Source of the DNA: Pseudopyrenochaeta lycopersici
Taxonomy: Eukaryota; Ascomycota; Dothideomycetes; Pleosporales; Pseudopyrenochaetaceae
Direction of reading: 5' to 3'
DNA length: 64,000 nt
NCBI GenBank assembly: GCA_003313425.1
Contig: NHZP01000039.1
Span: 248,001-312,000 of the forward strand
The position numbers were made by a program, and so were the translations under genes. Positions 11,858-24,407 of the stretch are shown piece after piece; position 1 is the stretch's first letter; each line of letters starts with the position of its first letter. A model generated the notes under the pieces. It worked only from the letters and a program-made list of their open reading frames with translations. It made no database searches and was not told where the DNA came from.

Positions 11858-12377
11858 AATTGGATATTAGCGGGGGCAAGTGAGTAATGTAAGAGGATAA
11901 ACGTACACTACAAAACCGATGGGACATTTTGCTTTTGCAAAAGTTATATTCTCATTAAAAATTCTGTCCACGGACGGGCAATCTCTGGCGAGAAACTTTC
12001 TCAAGGCTGAGACGCAACAAGAAACATGTTGAGTCACTGGCAGTCTTTGTGTGCGATGCGGGGTAATTTTACGCGAGCCACATCATGTTGGACCCTGGCG
12101 TTGAAGCCCCCACTCCGAGGAGCCCGGAGAGCGAAGAATGGATGGTACCCGGCGTTTCGTTCCGAAGCGGAGATCTAAAGTCGCTAAAATAAGCATCGTA
12201 CTCTCTTGTGATCTCGCATCGCTTCCCAGGTAGGCAGCCGGGGCAATATGGGATACTAAGCGTGTGTTCCAGCCCAAAGTAGGATGCGCACTCAATCTCT
12301 TGTAGGACCCACATCCACGAATCACAGTCAGAAAGTAGGAACATTGGCATTCATACATTAAGTAGGGTTTCAAGCTA
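11858..12377. other. Intergenic region 3' of the sugar transporter
   Basis: No gene recognised. Overlapping minus-strand frames at 12069-12373 lack any domain or continuity with the transporter, whose stop codon is at 12378. Confidence 0.35.
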
Positions 12378-14320
12378 TTAATCCTCCCACCAATCTCCCT
12401 TTCTCATATCTCGTGCCTCGCCCCTCGGTGGCCCGGTAGTTCCCTTGCCACTCTCTCTACTCCCTGCTCTGACTGGATTAGCTATGACAACGTCCATCTC
12501 CCAGCTCGTTCTTTCTTCAACCCTGGTATATCGGCGTTCTGAATACTGCATTTGCTTCTCAACATTCATTGTCGCTTCTTCCGCTAATGCTCTGTCTTCG
12601 AAGAGGAAGGCCAACTCTTCAAGCGTGCGACCATATGTTTCGGGGAACATGAAATACTGACAGCTGGTTAGCTACACTGCCCCACGAGTATGAGGGAAGG
12701 TCATGTTACTTACGATGAACAAAATCTCAAAAGCTAGCCAGCAGCAGTATGTGATCATCCACTTCCACCGAATACTATGTAGGCCAATAGGATTGACAAA
12801 TGTCGTGAAGAAGGCCGCCGAGCGGCCAAAGAACTGGAATACTGTTATTCCCTTCGCGCGTTGGGCAAATGGGAATAGTTCGACAAGGAAAGCTGTTGCT
12901 TGTCAGCCAACCTGGTTCTATTCGTCCAAATTGACTAGCTCTATTCGATCGAATGTAGAGACTTACTATACGTTAAAGCATTATAACCGATATTATAACA
13001 GGCCTGGTAGATGAAAATGATTGCAACCGTCAAGCGCGCCGGCTCAACTCTTTTCTTCGTGATGGACTGCTGCACTGAGATCGTCCAAGCGATATAGCAG
13101 CAGAGTAAGGAGATCGCGCATGTGAGGTACATCTTGCGTCTGGGAAACCGCCTGACCAAAAGACTGATGCACACCGCGTTGACCAAATTCCAAGAATTTA
13201 GCCCAACGTTAAGTTTGCCTTTGAATTGCGAGTTCTTAAATCCGATAAGGTCGAGGATCTCATTCAGATAGTAAGATAGAAGCGTGTTTCCAGACCACTG
13301 TGTGAAGAGGCCAAGGAAAGAGCCAATGATGATACGCTTGCGCAGACCGGGGACAACAAAGAGTTCGCGCCACGAGCGTTTCGAGTTCTCCAGCTCAATC
13401 CGAATCGTGTGTTCAATCTGTGCCATTTCCGCCGCCGCAAACACACTCTTCACATCTCCCTCTGCATGATACTTGATTAACGTATGGAACGCCTCCTCCC
13501 TCCTGTCTTTGCTGACCAAGAACCGCGGCGACTCCGGAATCATGAATATGAACACGATCTGTACCAGACTTGGACCAGCTTGCAGAATCGAAGGGATCCG
13601 CCACGCCCAGTCACTTTCGATATTTTGGGTACCGTAAGAGATGCCCGCCGCGATGAGCGAGCCTACGAACCACAGGGCGTTGAATAAAGAGGTCATGATA
13701 GGTCGTTCTTTAGGATAAGCGAGTTCGCCCATGAGCGAGGAGCCGGCGATGATGCAGAAGGGAATACCAAAACCAAGGGTCCAGCGAGCGGCGATATACA
13801 TGCCAGCTATTGTAAATCAGCAGGGTCATCGTAGTTGATAGTGAGGCAATACCATTGATAGATAGGGCTTGGATGATTGATCCAATAACCATTATCCAGG
13901 ACCCGATGAAGATTGCCCATCGCCGTCCAAAAGTATCGTTTATATACGGGACGATTGGTAGCGCGCAGATAGCACCCAGGTTATAGGCCGCTGATATAAT
14001 ACCCAAAAGGGCTCCTTGAGGTTTATGAAAGTCTGCAGTTGTCGATCAGTACAAGCTCCAAACCAGTCATTCAGCAGCCAGACCCTCTGATTCAGTAGTG
14101 TAAACTCACAAGCCTGCCATGTCGGAGCAATCTGCACCGTGTTAATCATCTGCGAGTCGAACCCACTCGTCATCTCGATCCCAATACATGTCGGCAGCAG
14201 CAACGCGTAGAGTCTCCTTAGATTTTTCTTTCTGTACCAGGAGACTGTGTCCTGCTCGACGATCCGTGTCAAGATAGGATCGGCCTGTCTTGCAGCTGCA
14301 GCTGCGCCCACGGGCGCCAT
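12378..14320 (-). CDS. MFS sugar transporter (lactose permease/hexose porter type)
   Basis: Five exons: 14320-14110, 14032-13854, 13806-12967, 12892-12714 and 12656-12378, with introns of 47-77 nt. Sugar-porter signatures are visible: YEDDFGRRWA-like NDTFGRRWAIFIGS after helix 2, the PESPRFL motif (MIPESPRFLVSKDRREEA), and PETYGRTLEE after helix 12 followed by an FEDRALA cytosolic tail. The joined exon 3-4 border restores NALTYTFLVELFPFAQRAKG, the typical helix 10 region. The closest known type is fungal lactose permease or general alpha-glucoside/hexose porters in the plasma membrane. The substrate is not certain. It may supply sugar to the SDR/aldolase group. Confidence 0.9.
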
Positions 14321-15346
14321 CCCACCTCCTCTTCAAAACTCTCGGTCGATATGTGTCGCAGTAGTCAAACACTTTGGTAACAAATCAGTGAGCCTTGGCA
14401 AATAGAAGGTAATGTATGCTATTCAATAGACGTTGACCGGCGTCCGGGCGGGTGGGGACGCGGAGAGATCTTTATGCCCCAGACTTTTGGGGCGCGGTCA
14501 AGTCTGGAGTAATCTACGGGCTGCCGGTAAGACGGCGAGCACGGGAGTGTTACTGGGATAGAACGCATTGACATTCGCCCCCCTAAGTTGGTGGTAATAT
14601 ATGAACAGGGTGTTCCGTGACGAATGAGGTAGGGGTACTTGACTCGGTGCCAGACAGGCGGAAAAGAATAGCTTTGATGTGTTCTGGGGTCTACTTCGGG
14701 ACTGGAACATGGGAAGAGCGTTGGATAGGACCCTGGCAAGGTTTTCATCATAGTAAGGTTGACTTTGTCGTGATAGAACGACCGCGAAGCATACAACAAA
14801 GGTTTCGGATCGTCTAACCTTTTTACCGGATTGGTAACTTATCTTCAGTCAAATCTGCCAAGCGGGATAAATGACCAACAACAAGTGCTGTGCCCCCATC
14901 CTTAAGGCAGCCTCGACACCAATCAAGGGTTCTAGGATGACGCCACATCCGCTGATGTGAAGCTCGGTACCGTGAGCTTGGGCTCAAGTCCGGTTCAAGC
15001 TTTGTGCAGTTTTTCGACCCGCATGCTTTGGGTTGGGGCTGGAATGGTTCAGGATTACCTGAAACCGAATACGTGTACACGGGTATACGGCTAAGTGATC
15101 TTCAGGGCGAAAGCTGAATCAGATTAACTGTCCGTTTGCAGACTTTGTTGCACGAAGTCAGCGTCGAAGGATCCAGCGCGGCTTTGCTGACGCGGGACGG
15201 AGCGCACGCATAGCCCATGAAACGTTAGGAACAAATCATTCTTCGTACCGAAACGGCTATTCTTACAACTCTTGAACCCAGCCGAATCGGAGCGAAAACG
15301 GGCCGTTCAAAATACGATGCCTTCGCAGAACACCGCACTCGCATTC
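14321..15346. other. Intergenic region
   Basis: About 1 kb containing the presumed promoter of the sugar transporter on its left and the 3' end of the carboxyltransferase gene on its right. No supported gene; short frames on both strands only. Confidence 0.4.
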
Positions 15347-17203
15347 CTACGCGAAAGTGGGCTGAAGCTTCCCAGTGATCCTCTCCATGACCCTCTGCGG
15401 CAATAGGCTCTCATAAACATGGCTCACCCACTCACAGCACAGACGCCGTGTAAATGCAGGATCGATGATCTCTTCGACGCCAAAAGCATTTGCTGTCCGC
15501 ACCGGATTCATAAGCCGCCTGTACTCGTTATCGAGTTCTGCATATCGCTCATCTCGCTTCTCCTTGCCCTCTTTCCGTTCGATTTCTTTAAGCTCGAATG
15601 AGTGGCCAACTTCAATGCCGCCTTCTAGCGGAAGTGATCCCCACATCCCGGAAGGCCACGCCACTCGCATCCGAGGGTCGCGGCAATCTAGCATGATGCC
15701 CCCTGCTACGCCGTACACGCGTCGGACAATAACGCTGAAAATTGGCATCGTCGTACTGTAGTAAGTTGCGGCGAGGGTGATGCCGTGCCGCATCGTCGCA
15801 GTGCGCTCAGCGACCGTGCCGATGGCATAACCCGGGATGTCCACGAATTGTATCAAAGGAATGTTGAAGACATCCAGGAACTTTAGCATGCGGGTGAGCT
15901 TCTGTGAGCCTAGAGCATCTATTGCACCGGCATTGACCTCGCAATTGAGAGATACAATGCCAACCGGCCTGCCTCCAAACCTCGCAAGTCCCACAATGGC
16001 CGTGGTGCCCCATAGTGAGCCAATCTCGAAGAAGGAGCCCTGGTCGACGACTTCGGTTATAATAGCGCGCGGATTGTACATCCTGTTCTGCGCACGTGGT
16101 ATGATCGAACGAAGGATTTCGGACATACGGTCAATTGGATCCGAGCATTCGACTATGGGAGGAAGTTTCGTGCCGCAATCCGGAAGGTAGCTCAGGACGG
16201 TTCGAAGCTGCTCGAAGCAACCTGCCTCATCAGGTGCCAGATTATCAATGGTCCCATTTGTACAGTGCATTGCCGGGCCGCCTAGGTCAGTGAATGAGAG
16301 GCCTTCCTCGAAAGTGGCATTCTTGACGACATTTGGCCCTGCGTTAAATAGCGATCCGATGTCAGCAGCCATGACTGAAAAATGGCATGCGACAACACGT
16401 GCTGCGCCTAACCCTATGGCCGGACCAACCACCGCACCCAAGTTGGGTATTCCCATATTGAGCTGTTGGACCACCTGCGTAAAGGCCGGGAGTGGAGGGA
16501 TGTAAGAATAGCCCATCGACCGGATACTGGTCACAGAGCCTCCGCCTGATGAGCCATCGACTAACTTGACAATTGGTATTTTAAGCGCAATAGCAAGCTT
16601 TTCCATGTACACCTATGCAATCATTAGTATGTAAGATGCGATGCATTCAAATGTACGTACTGTCTTATCCATCAACGCGCCATCCGCGTGTCCAGCCCGT
16701 ATCGAGAAGTCATCAGCCGTGAATACGATCTTCCGCCCTCTCAGGCGACCGAACCCTATCTATCATCAGTCTGATATTCCAGTTCGACGCTTGAATTGCA
16801 TACCTTGCACATTGTTTGACGGCACATAATCAACAGGCTCTTCCTTCAATGGACCCAATTGTTTCCATGTGACCGTTCCACTCACACTTCCCACCTCCTG
16901 AAAGCTCCCTGGATCAAGCAGTTGCTCGACCCGCTCCCTCACCCATAATTTTCCCGCCTGCTTCTGCCGTACGTAGCCTCTATTGTTTGTATCCGGAGTC
17001 GCTGCGATCTTGCGGAGCGTCTCGATTTGTCCAAGAATGTCTGAATAGTCGGCAGGGAGATCCGAGTTTCCGCCTTTTCTTCGTCGTTTCTTGGGCGTGT
17101 TAGGGGCGATGTGGGAGCTAACTTGGTCGAGTCGGTCCTTCGCGGTTGATGACGTAGACGCGTCTTTTGGCGGCGATGATTGTTCGTCACCGGCCATGGT
17201 CAC
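15347..17203 (-). CDS. Acyl-CoA carboxylase, carboxyltransferase (beta) subunit
   Basis: Three exons: 17203-16804, 16755-16661 and 16612-15347, giving about 586 aa, which is the usual size for PccB/MccB-type subunits. The family transfers carboxyl from carboxybiotin to acetyl-, propionyl- or methylcrotonyl-CoA. Visible features are the N-terminal crotonase-like half with GSGGGSVTSI and GPAIGLGAARVVACHF, and a C-terminal half with NPRAIITEVVDQGSFFEIG, GSQKLTRMLKFLDVFNIPLIQF, DIPGYAIG and VYGVAGGIML. The N-terminus is hydrophilic with a PKKRRRKGG basic cluster and no amphipathic mitochondrial presequence, unlike mitochondrial MCC/PCC. It starts 436 bp from the divergent biotin carboxylase gene, which must be its partner. 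The acyl-CoA specificity cannot be read. Confidence 0.88.
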
Positions 17204-17639
17204 AAACGAGGGAATGTAATAGATTCGGTTGATTTGGGGCTCCTTGGACGGAGCTACAGGGTGAACGTCACATAACGATAGTTCGGATGTGCTTCAAATG
17301 GGGTTGTCGAAAAAGCTGGGGTAGCTGGGGTGCCGAGGCATCTCGGGCTTCCCCCGCGGTTACCCTGGTTCACCCCCACATTATTCTTCGGTAACTTGAT
17401 CAATTGTTACAGTGCTGTTACATTGTTTCTAGACTGCGCTTTGAGTTGCGCCTCATCTAGATTCAAGATCTTGAGAAGTTGTCAAGTCTTCTATCAAACC
17501 TCCATTAACGCCCTGTTGAGCCCTACCACTTGCCATTCGTCTCGGCCATTCTTCGGCTGGAGTCATCTGTGTCGAAGCGTACAGCAGCCCTGAAAAGACG
17601 TCGAGAATCTCAAAGGCTGGGCTAAAAAGTCGAAAAAAG
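17204..17639. promoter_or_regulatory. Shared divergent promoter of the two carboxylase subunit genes
   Basis: A 436-bp spacer between the two start codons of a two-subunit enzyme, so both promoters lie here and co-regulation is likely. No defined operator was identified by eye. Confidence 0.6.
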
Positions 17640-19777
17640 ATGTCGCGGCCTGAACAGAGACCCATCAAACGTCTGCTTATCGCAAACAGGTGAGTAATAG
17701 TTTCCACAGTTCAAGAAATCAACATAAGCTCACTGTTCAAGGGGTGAAATAGCAACGCGAATCATCTCTTCAGCTCGAGAATTAGATATAGAAACATATG
17801 CCGTCTATGTCTCTGGTGATATATCACATGCTGCAAGAGCAGCAAATGTAATAGAACTACCATCGGCAGCGTCTTTTATGAGCATTGACGCCCTCATTGG
17901 TATCGTTAAAAAGCATCACATTGATGCTGTTCATCCAGGCTATGGCTTTCTCTCCGAATCTGATGTTTTCTCCAAGAGGATGTGGGAAGAAGCTGGAGCT
18001 GTTGTAGTTGGTCCCGGATGGGGCATCCTAGGAAGTACGGGGGATAAGCTGAAGGCGAGGCAGCTTGCGGAAGATTGTGAGTAGTGTGAAGACTCGAAGA
18101 TCGTCCTGTCCTCACACCTTGTCACAGGCCAAGTTCCTGTATCTCCAGCTCTACGGCAGCCCACCAGCAGTGTAGAGGATGTCCGTCGGTTCGCCAATGA
18201 GATCGGGTATCCCATTATGGTGAAGGCCGTAGATGGAGGTGGGGGCCGGGGCATCCGTCTCATTCGAAATGAAGAGCAGTTAGCAAGCTCAGTCAAACGA
18301 GCAGCCGAGGAGAGCCCTTCCAAACAGCTTTTCGCTGAAAAAGCTGCAATAGATGGATACCGCCACGTTGAAGTGCAGATTATCGGTGACGGTACTGGAG
18401 ATGTAACGCATCTTTGGGAACGCGAGTGTAGTATCCAGAGACGCTACCAAAAGATTGTTGAATTAGCACCAAGTGTGGTGCCTGATCGCAAGCTTATCGC
18501 GAGTGTCATCGAGGATGCACTGAAGATGGCGAGACACGTAGGTGTCTGATAACTTGATTACCGTCGATTCAATACTGATAAACAAACAGATTCAATACTT
18601 CTCCCTCGGTACATTCGAATTTTTAGTCCATCCTACCACGAAAGAGTACTACTTTTTAGAAGTCAACCCGCGACTGCAGGTCGAGCACACCATTACTGAA
18701 TCGATATCGATGACCGATATTGTCAAAGCGCAGCTCCTCCTGGCTCAGGGCGCCAGACTCGATACCTGCGGTTTGCCTAATACAAAACGTGACCCTGAGA
18801 TTGCTCCACCTGCGCATTCCATCCAGCTGCGTATCACAGCCGAGAATGTGCAAAGCGACTGGTCCTTGTCCATTGGCAAGATCACCTCTTTCATATTTCC
18901 CACTGGAAACGGAATTCGCGTCGACACTAATCTCATAAGTGGGCATCCATCAGTTGTCTCTGCAGATTTTGACAGCCTCATAGCCAAAGTCATTGTCACA
19001 GCCTCTTCGTGGGAGGATACAGTGAGGAAAGCCCAGCGCGCGCTAGATGATACCCAAATCTCCGGTGTCAAGACCAATCTTGATGTGTTGAGAGCCATCG
19101 TTGCGCACCCGGATTTCTTAGAAGGCAGGTGTGACACGCAATGGCTGGAAAGTAAACAAGAAGAGCTTCTCCTATCAGGCCAGCAAATATCCAATTCTCG
19201 CAAGAATCATCTCGCGCTGGGTTCTGGAGGCTCATCTTTAAGTCCAGCTTTGTCAACAGCTAATACACTCTTCCGCAAGGGAGATGCATGGTCCATCACC
19301 CTGTCTTCCCCGGAATCCGCAAGCAAGTCTGGCTCACAACCACCGCCGCACCACCTTGAGTTAACCCGCGTCCTCCGCAACGAATTCCCCACCTCATTAA
19401 GCGCAGAACTCCTATTCACAACACCTTCTACAAGTTCTTCCACCACCCCACAGTCAACACCATACACGATAACTCTAAGTGCAACATCCGCCAGCGCCTC
19501 GGCAGCAACCTCGCATCACCGGCGCGGCAACCCCTCAGATCCGTCACATATCAGTATTCCGTTCCCCGGTAAGCTGGTAGAGGTGCTTGTTGATGAAGGT
19601 GATATAGTCAAGGAGGGCGAAGTCATCTGTGTAGTACAGCAGATGAAGATGGAGCTGGAGGTAAGAAGTCCGAAGAGCGGGAGAGTAACGTGGGTTACGG
19701 AAGCTGAAGATGGGGAAGATGTCATGGAGGGCATGTTGGCTGCTATTGTAGAAACTGAGAAGGAGGCCCGATTATAG
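17640..19777 (+). CDS. Acyl-CoA carboxylase, biotin carboxylase + biotin carrier (alpha) subunit
   Basis: Four exons: 17640-17689, 17742-18076, 18128-18537 and 18590-19777, giving about 660 aa. The order is the biotin carboxylase N-domain (LLIANRGEIATRI, HPGYGFLSE), the ATP-grasp glycine loop GGGGRGIRLI, HVEVQIIGD, the catalytic ERECSIQRRYQKIVE and FLEVNPRLQVEHTITE, and the C-domain with SIQLRITAE. A low-complexity Ser/Thr linker follows, then a C-terminal biotinyl domain with the biotin-accepting lysine in QQMKMELEV. Length and order match MccA/PccA subunits. The N-terminus goes straight into the Rossmann fold, so no mitochondrial targeting peptide is present; a cytosolic enzyme is inferred. 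Exon 1 is only 50 nt and ends inside the NRGE motif. Confidence 0.9.
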
Positions 19778-20015
19778 AGTATTTGTTCACTACTAAGAAG
19801 GTGAAGATCATATTAAATCATCTGGCCTCACAAACTCAAGCGCCATCACCTGATTCGCTATAAAGCAAATGAATCTGGGACATGATCTTCTTTCAACTCC
19901 CCTTACTATTTACAAATCCTATTTTGCTCACCACATTATTTTTATTTTCGATTAATCCAACATACACAAGAGCTCTGTACAACCCACCTCCCCAGCAATC
20001 CACCCCGACACTTCC

Positions 20016-20615
20016 CTACATAGTCTCACACCGCACCGTCGTATAAACATTCCCCTCCGTCGCCCGACTATACGGACAAACCTGCCTCGCCTTGTGCACA
20101 ACCTTCTCCAGCTCCTCCTTCGCCAGCCCGCGCACCCGGACCAGAAGCTGCACCCTTAGCCCCATATCCAGATCCTTCATGCTACCCACAAGCTCGACCG
20201 TCGACTCAACGACCGAGTCCTCGGGCTTGGGTGGCATTTTGACACCGAGCGTCGGCGCAACGGCGTTCATGGCGCTCTGGAAGCATGCGCCGTAGCCTGC
20301 GGCGAAGAGCTCTTCTGGGTTGGTTTTGCCTTCGTCGCCTTTGCCGCCTAGGGCTTTGGCCATTGTGAGGTCGACTTTGAGGTTTTCGCCGTCGACATGG
20401 CTGGGTGGAGTTAGTTAGGTGCTGAGCGGGGGTTGCGTTATATCGTGAATGACGGACCCTGTTCGTGCGCCGACGACGTGGGCGCGTGCTGCGTACAGAC
20501 TGGGAGCTGTCTCGGTGTTCAGGAAACGCCTCGATGACGCTGTGAGCCCATTTTGTCGTGGTACGACGCGAAGAGCCTGGCGGACTATTGGTGCTGCGAT
20601 TGTTCTTCCAGCCAT
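20016..20615 (-). CDS. ohr: Ohr/OsmC-family peroxiredoxin
   Basis: Two exons: 20615-20458 and 20400-20016, with a 57-nt intron (donor GTCCGT), giving about 180 aa. The family reduces organic hydroperoxides using two cysteines; both are present, in YGACFQSAM and VCPYSRAT. Splicing restores the beta-strand segment HVDGENLKVDLTMAKALGG before the first cysteine. The first 35 residues are Arg-rich and free of acidic residues, resembling a mitochondrial presequence, so a mitochondrial location is plausible. The gene is tail-to-tail with the biotin carboxylase gene. Bacterial Ohr is about 140 aa; the extra length is the N-terminal extension. Confidence 0.88.
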
Positions 20616-21354
20616 TATGGCAGAGTATTGGTTCGAATTATTTGAGGGATTTAGCCCTGGTGAGATGAAATGGTATCAAAAGTAGCAGAGACACCAATTG
20701 ACAACCTCGCTGTTCAAGACTTCATCAAAGCAACGAAAAATCGTGACATAATCTTCAACATATCCAAGTCATGACGTCTTGCTCGTAGGGAACTCCAATG
20801 CGTTTAGCGCGAGGCACTCCCGCCGCTAGAACAGCTCGCCATCGATACCGAGATGTGAAGCTTGCAGCCACTGCAATGTAAGCTTGCGCACCGGGCTCGA
20901 AAAATAAAAAATCTGATACCGGTGGATGCATAAGATCTTGCTAATCCTTGCTCCTTCCCCACGTCTACAGACTTTTAATCCGCAGAGCCTCCTAAACGAG
21001 TATAAAGCGTCGATGAAGAAAAATGTAACCCAATTTGACAATTTGCAAGGTTTATCTCCTTGGGGTGGAATCGAGCAAGTTACACAAGAGGCTCCTAATT
21101 TTTAGCAGAGGAATAACCCATGTTTCGAGATATCATGATAATCTCGTAAGCTTCTCTGACCCTCAGCGCATGCTGCAATGTGCTACAAGGCAGCTAGCAA
21201 AATTACGGCCTCGAAAGACGGAATGGCTGCGTACATATTCACTGATTTCTTCAAAGATACCGATTAGAGGAAGTTAAGCTTTATTATGGCTTCGAAGAAG
21301 ATGCTATCAAAGCGCAACGACGAATTATCGCGCTATTCCACCACGCATATTTGT
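20616..21354. other. Intergenic region
   Basis: No gene recognised. It separates the start of the Ohr gene from the 3' end of the multi-TM gene and holds only short frames without domains. Confidence 0.4.
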
Positions 21355-23955
21355 CTACTCTATCGAAAACGGTTCAGGTTTATTGGGTGGTGTAACGATA
21401 ACCGGGATGGGCTGATTCGGTTTTAGCAGTCCTCGTCGGGCAAAAGGTGGGATGACGATTGCATTAGCATCTGGTATGTTATTTACGATGCCAACTTCAA
21501 CCAAAACTTGAGAAATGCTTCTAAGCCACGGATGATAGTGACGAATACCCGTGTTTCCGTCGTCCGGGTGGCATTCATTGAACAATAAGCCACGCAAAGT
21601 CGCCGTATGCTCAGCCACCGCGGTAATGAAGCCCGAGAAGAGCTCGAGCGCGCATTGGGTGGGTAGTGTATACGGCAGATCGACTGCAAGGTACCGATCG
21701 GAAGTCGTGCCGCCCTTGTTTTTGCTAGGGGTATAATTTTCCATATGCTCGAGGCTCACTCCGAAGATTGGCCAACGGGGCGAGGGTGAGTCCCAGCCAT
21801 TCTCAGAATTGATTTGAGACGTGAAAATAGATCGCGAAGTTACCCTTTTACCAGTCCAGCGCTGCATATCCTTGACTTCAGTATCTCTGTCTCTCGGGCT
21901 GATCCTTGCAATGAAGCGCATATAACTGGTTCGTTTCTGAAAGCGGGCCTGGGCTATTCCTGTGGTTCCTTCTTGCGTCCGCTCGATATCGAGCAAAATG
22001 GACGTGTTTCGAAGGTAAAGACTGTGTATCCAAAGGGCCAGAATCGCATGGAATCGTTTATCTACATCACGTAATAGATAGTCTGTTGCCCAAAATAGTT
22101 CAAGCCGCGAGAAATAACCTGTGTGGTCGACGAAATTATTGTCAACTAAATGCGTCCACTTAAAGCGCGTTCTCCCAACGTCTATCCCACTTTCCAGGAG
22201 TCCTTGATTCTTAAATTGCTGCATGAGCTCGATAGTACGTTTCATGGCCTGCGCAAGGATTTCCGCTAGTTGCCCAAGGCCATGATCTTCCGTCTTGGAA
22301 AAGGGTCGCAGCATGTCTCGTAGGGTAATCCTGGGGTCTGCGGTGGTCATTGGTGTCGGAACACAACGCTCTTCCATACGAGCGGATTCCCACAGATTGC
22401 GAGGTCGAATATGAAGAGAATTGTCTGCCGCCATCCACACAATTGTGTGGGTTTCAATGCCTCTTCGTAGGAAGCGAGCCGGCGAAGACTGCGTCCTGCA
22501 AAACCTTTTCATTTCTTGGACGTTAGAATTTTCAGCCATCTCATTTGGTCCTATAATATAACCGTAACCGCCTGTGCAAATGTCTAGAGAAGGACAGGTG
22601 TTCTCGGGCCACATTCGCTCATCTGCAGGCCATCCAAAAAGGCAGGCAGCACCTACGGAAAGTGCTATCCAGTCAGGATCTGATTTACGAAGCTCTAGCG
22701 CTTTCGGTTTGCGGGAAATTCCTCTTCGCACATATGAGCGGATACCAGTCATGGCAACGGTGACGCCAAGCTGAATGATGGTAGCAGACCAGTGTAACGC
22801 TCTTAGTCCAACAAACTGGCAAATAAAACCGGCAAGAGCAAAGAAGACTGCAGTAGCTGTCTTAGCCTTTTGCAGGTATGATTGAGTTTTTGTTTTTTTA
22901 TCGAGGGAGCCCTTTTGTAGCGATCGAGATGTGCGGATACGTTTGTTGGCGGCTGAATTTAGAATGACAAACGGTTTGTAATCCTGGTCTCCCATGGTGC
23001 AAGCCATTTGGAGACGAAAAATTGCTTTGATTTTGTTCGGCTGGGGAGGCGTAAAACTTTGCTCGATAGTCGCTGTTTCAATGATGCGCGAACACAACGC
23101 CATGCCGAAGAATAAAGCACAAGATCCGAGGAGAAAGACGGGATATGCGTAGCGTTGTACTGCAGAAGCGCCCTTTTTCAGTTTCCAGTGATAAGTCATT
23201 AGCCCTGGAACGATCAGCGCAACGGCTTGCAGAGCCACGCCCAACAATGCTAGAATCCAAACTTCCGCGTTGCTCGGCGAGGTCTTGTCAATGTTGAGTG
23301 TAAGGTTTGGCGGTTGTGCAGAGAGATGAATGGAGCTGAAACGAGGTTTTTTTTCTGTTCCCTTTACTACTAGGTTCGGTCGGTCTTCTCTTAGCACATT
23401 TTGTTGGCAAGCTTCCCTGAGATCAACGATTCGGATTTCATCTTGTTCGTTGCGTCCGGAATACACGATAAGCTCTTTGGTGGGAACATGGCCTAATTGG
23501 CGAACGATTTCCCTGCCATTCCACAGTTCAGAGACATTTTCGGATGTTGACGATAGCAGCTCTACCTCTGCTGTTGACTGATTTTCTCGCGCACTGAACA
23601 TTCAATTAGTCCTTGGCCAGGACCACGCGAAAATTTACTCTTGGACGTAAGGTACTAACCGGCCGATCAACGCTTTCATGAACCTAACGCCACCGATTCT
23701 GATTGCTGATACAACGGCGGTAATCACTCCCAGCGGCCCCATAGCGAGGAGAATGTTGTCTGCCCAGCCGAGCGCCATACTGAGGAATTGTTTGGTGACC
23801 TGCTCTCCGAACAAAGTGAGAAGGGGCGCCAAGTCTGAGAAGAGGTTATTGGAGAACTCTTCGCCTGCGAAGCCAGAGGAGAGTGTAGGTTGTGGGTTGA
23901 GGGGCAAGGGCGTCGGAACACCACTGCCAGTTGAGGTACTAGAGGCAGGAGCCAT
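21355..23955 (-). CDS. Fungus-specific multi-TM protein of unknown function
   Basis: Two exons: 23955-23660 and 23593-21355, with a 66-nt intron, giving about 844 aa. I recognise the N-terminal pattern (residues about 35-140: LFGEQVTKQFLSMALGWADN, a hydrophobic GPLGVITAVVSAIRIGG segment, then LLSSTSENVSELWNG) as one that recurs at the start of large, often ankyrin-containing fungal proteins. No ankyrin repeats follow here. At least four further hydrophobic segments lie in the first 430 residues, so it is probably an integral membrane protein with a large cytosolic C-terminal half. That half has no catalytic motif I can identify. Function unknown. Confidence 0.75.
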
Positions 23956-24407
23956 GGCTTTGACAAAACATCAAATGACAGGAAAGCGCAAACAACAGCA
24001 GCTGAGCAGGTAGTACTCTCCATACGCAAGGATTGTGAGAAAATGCAGAGGAAGAAACAATCCAAAAGGCGTGAGGCTGAGGGGTATCTATCAATGCGCG
24101 CTTACATTATAAAGCGTGTGGTGGCTCAATACGAGCCATGTAGGCGATAGGAAGCATTTCTACACTTGATAACCAATAATGCGACGGTGTCGATAAGAGA
24201 GCAACAGGGGGCAGTATGTAGCACAGCTTTGGGCCAATAGCCGTGCCGGAGGCTGAAGCGAGAAAGATGGAGGCCCCGCGGAGACTAGACGGTTAGGACA
24301 ACAGCAATTAGAGAACCTTGTACTGAAGAGACAAAGCATCGATGCACCTGCAGGAAGGGAACCATGCTGATCAATTAAAGCTCTGTTGAATGCTTTTCTA
24401 CTTCTAT
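23956..24407. other. Intergenic region
   Basis: Presumed promoter of the multi-TM gene and 3' flank of the E1-beta gene. No gene recognised. Confidence 0.4.
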
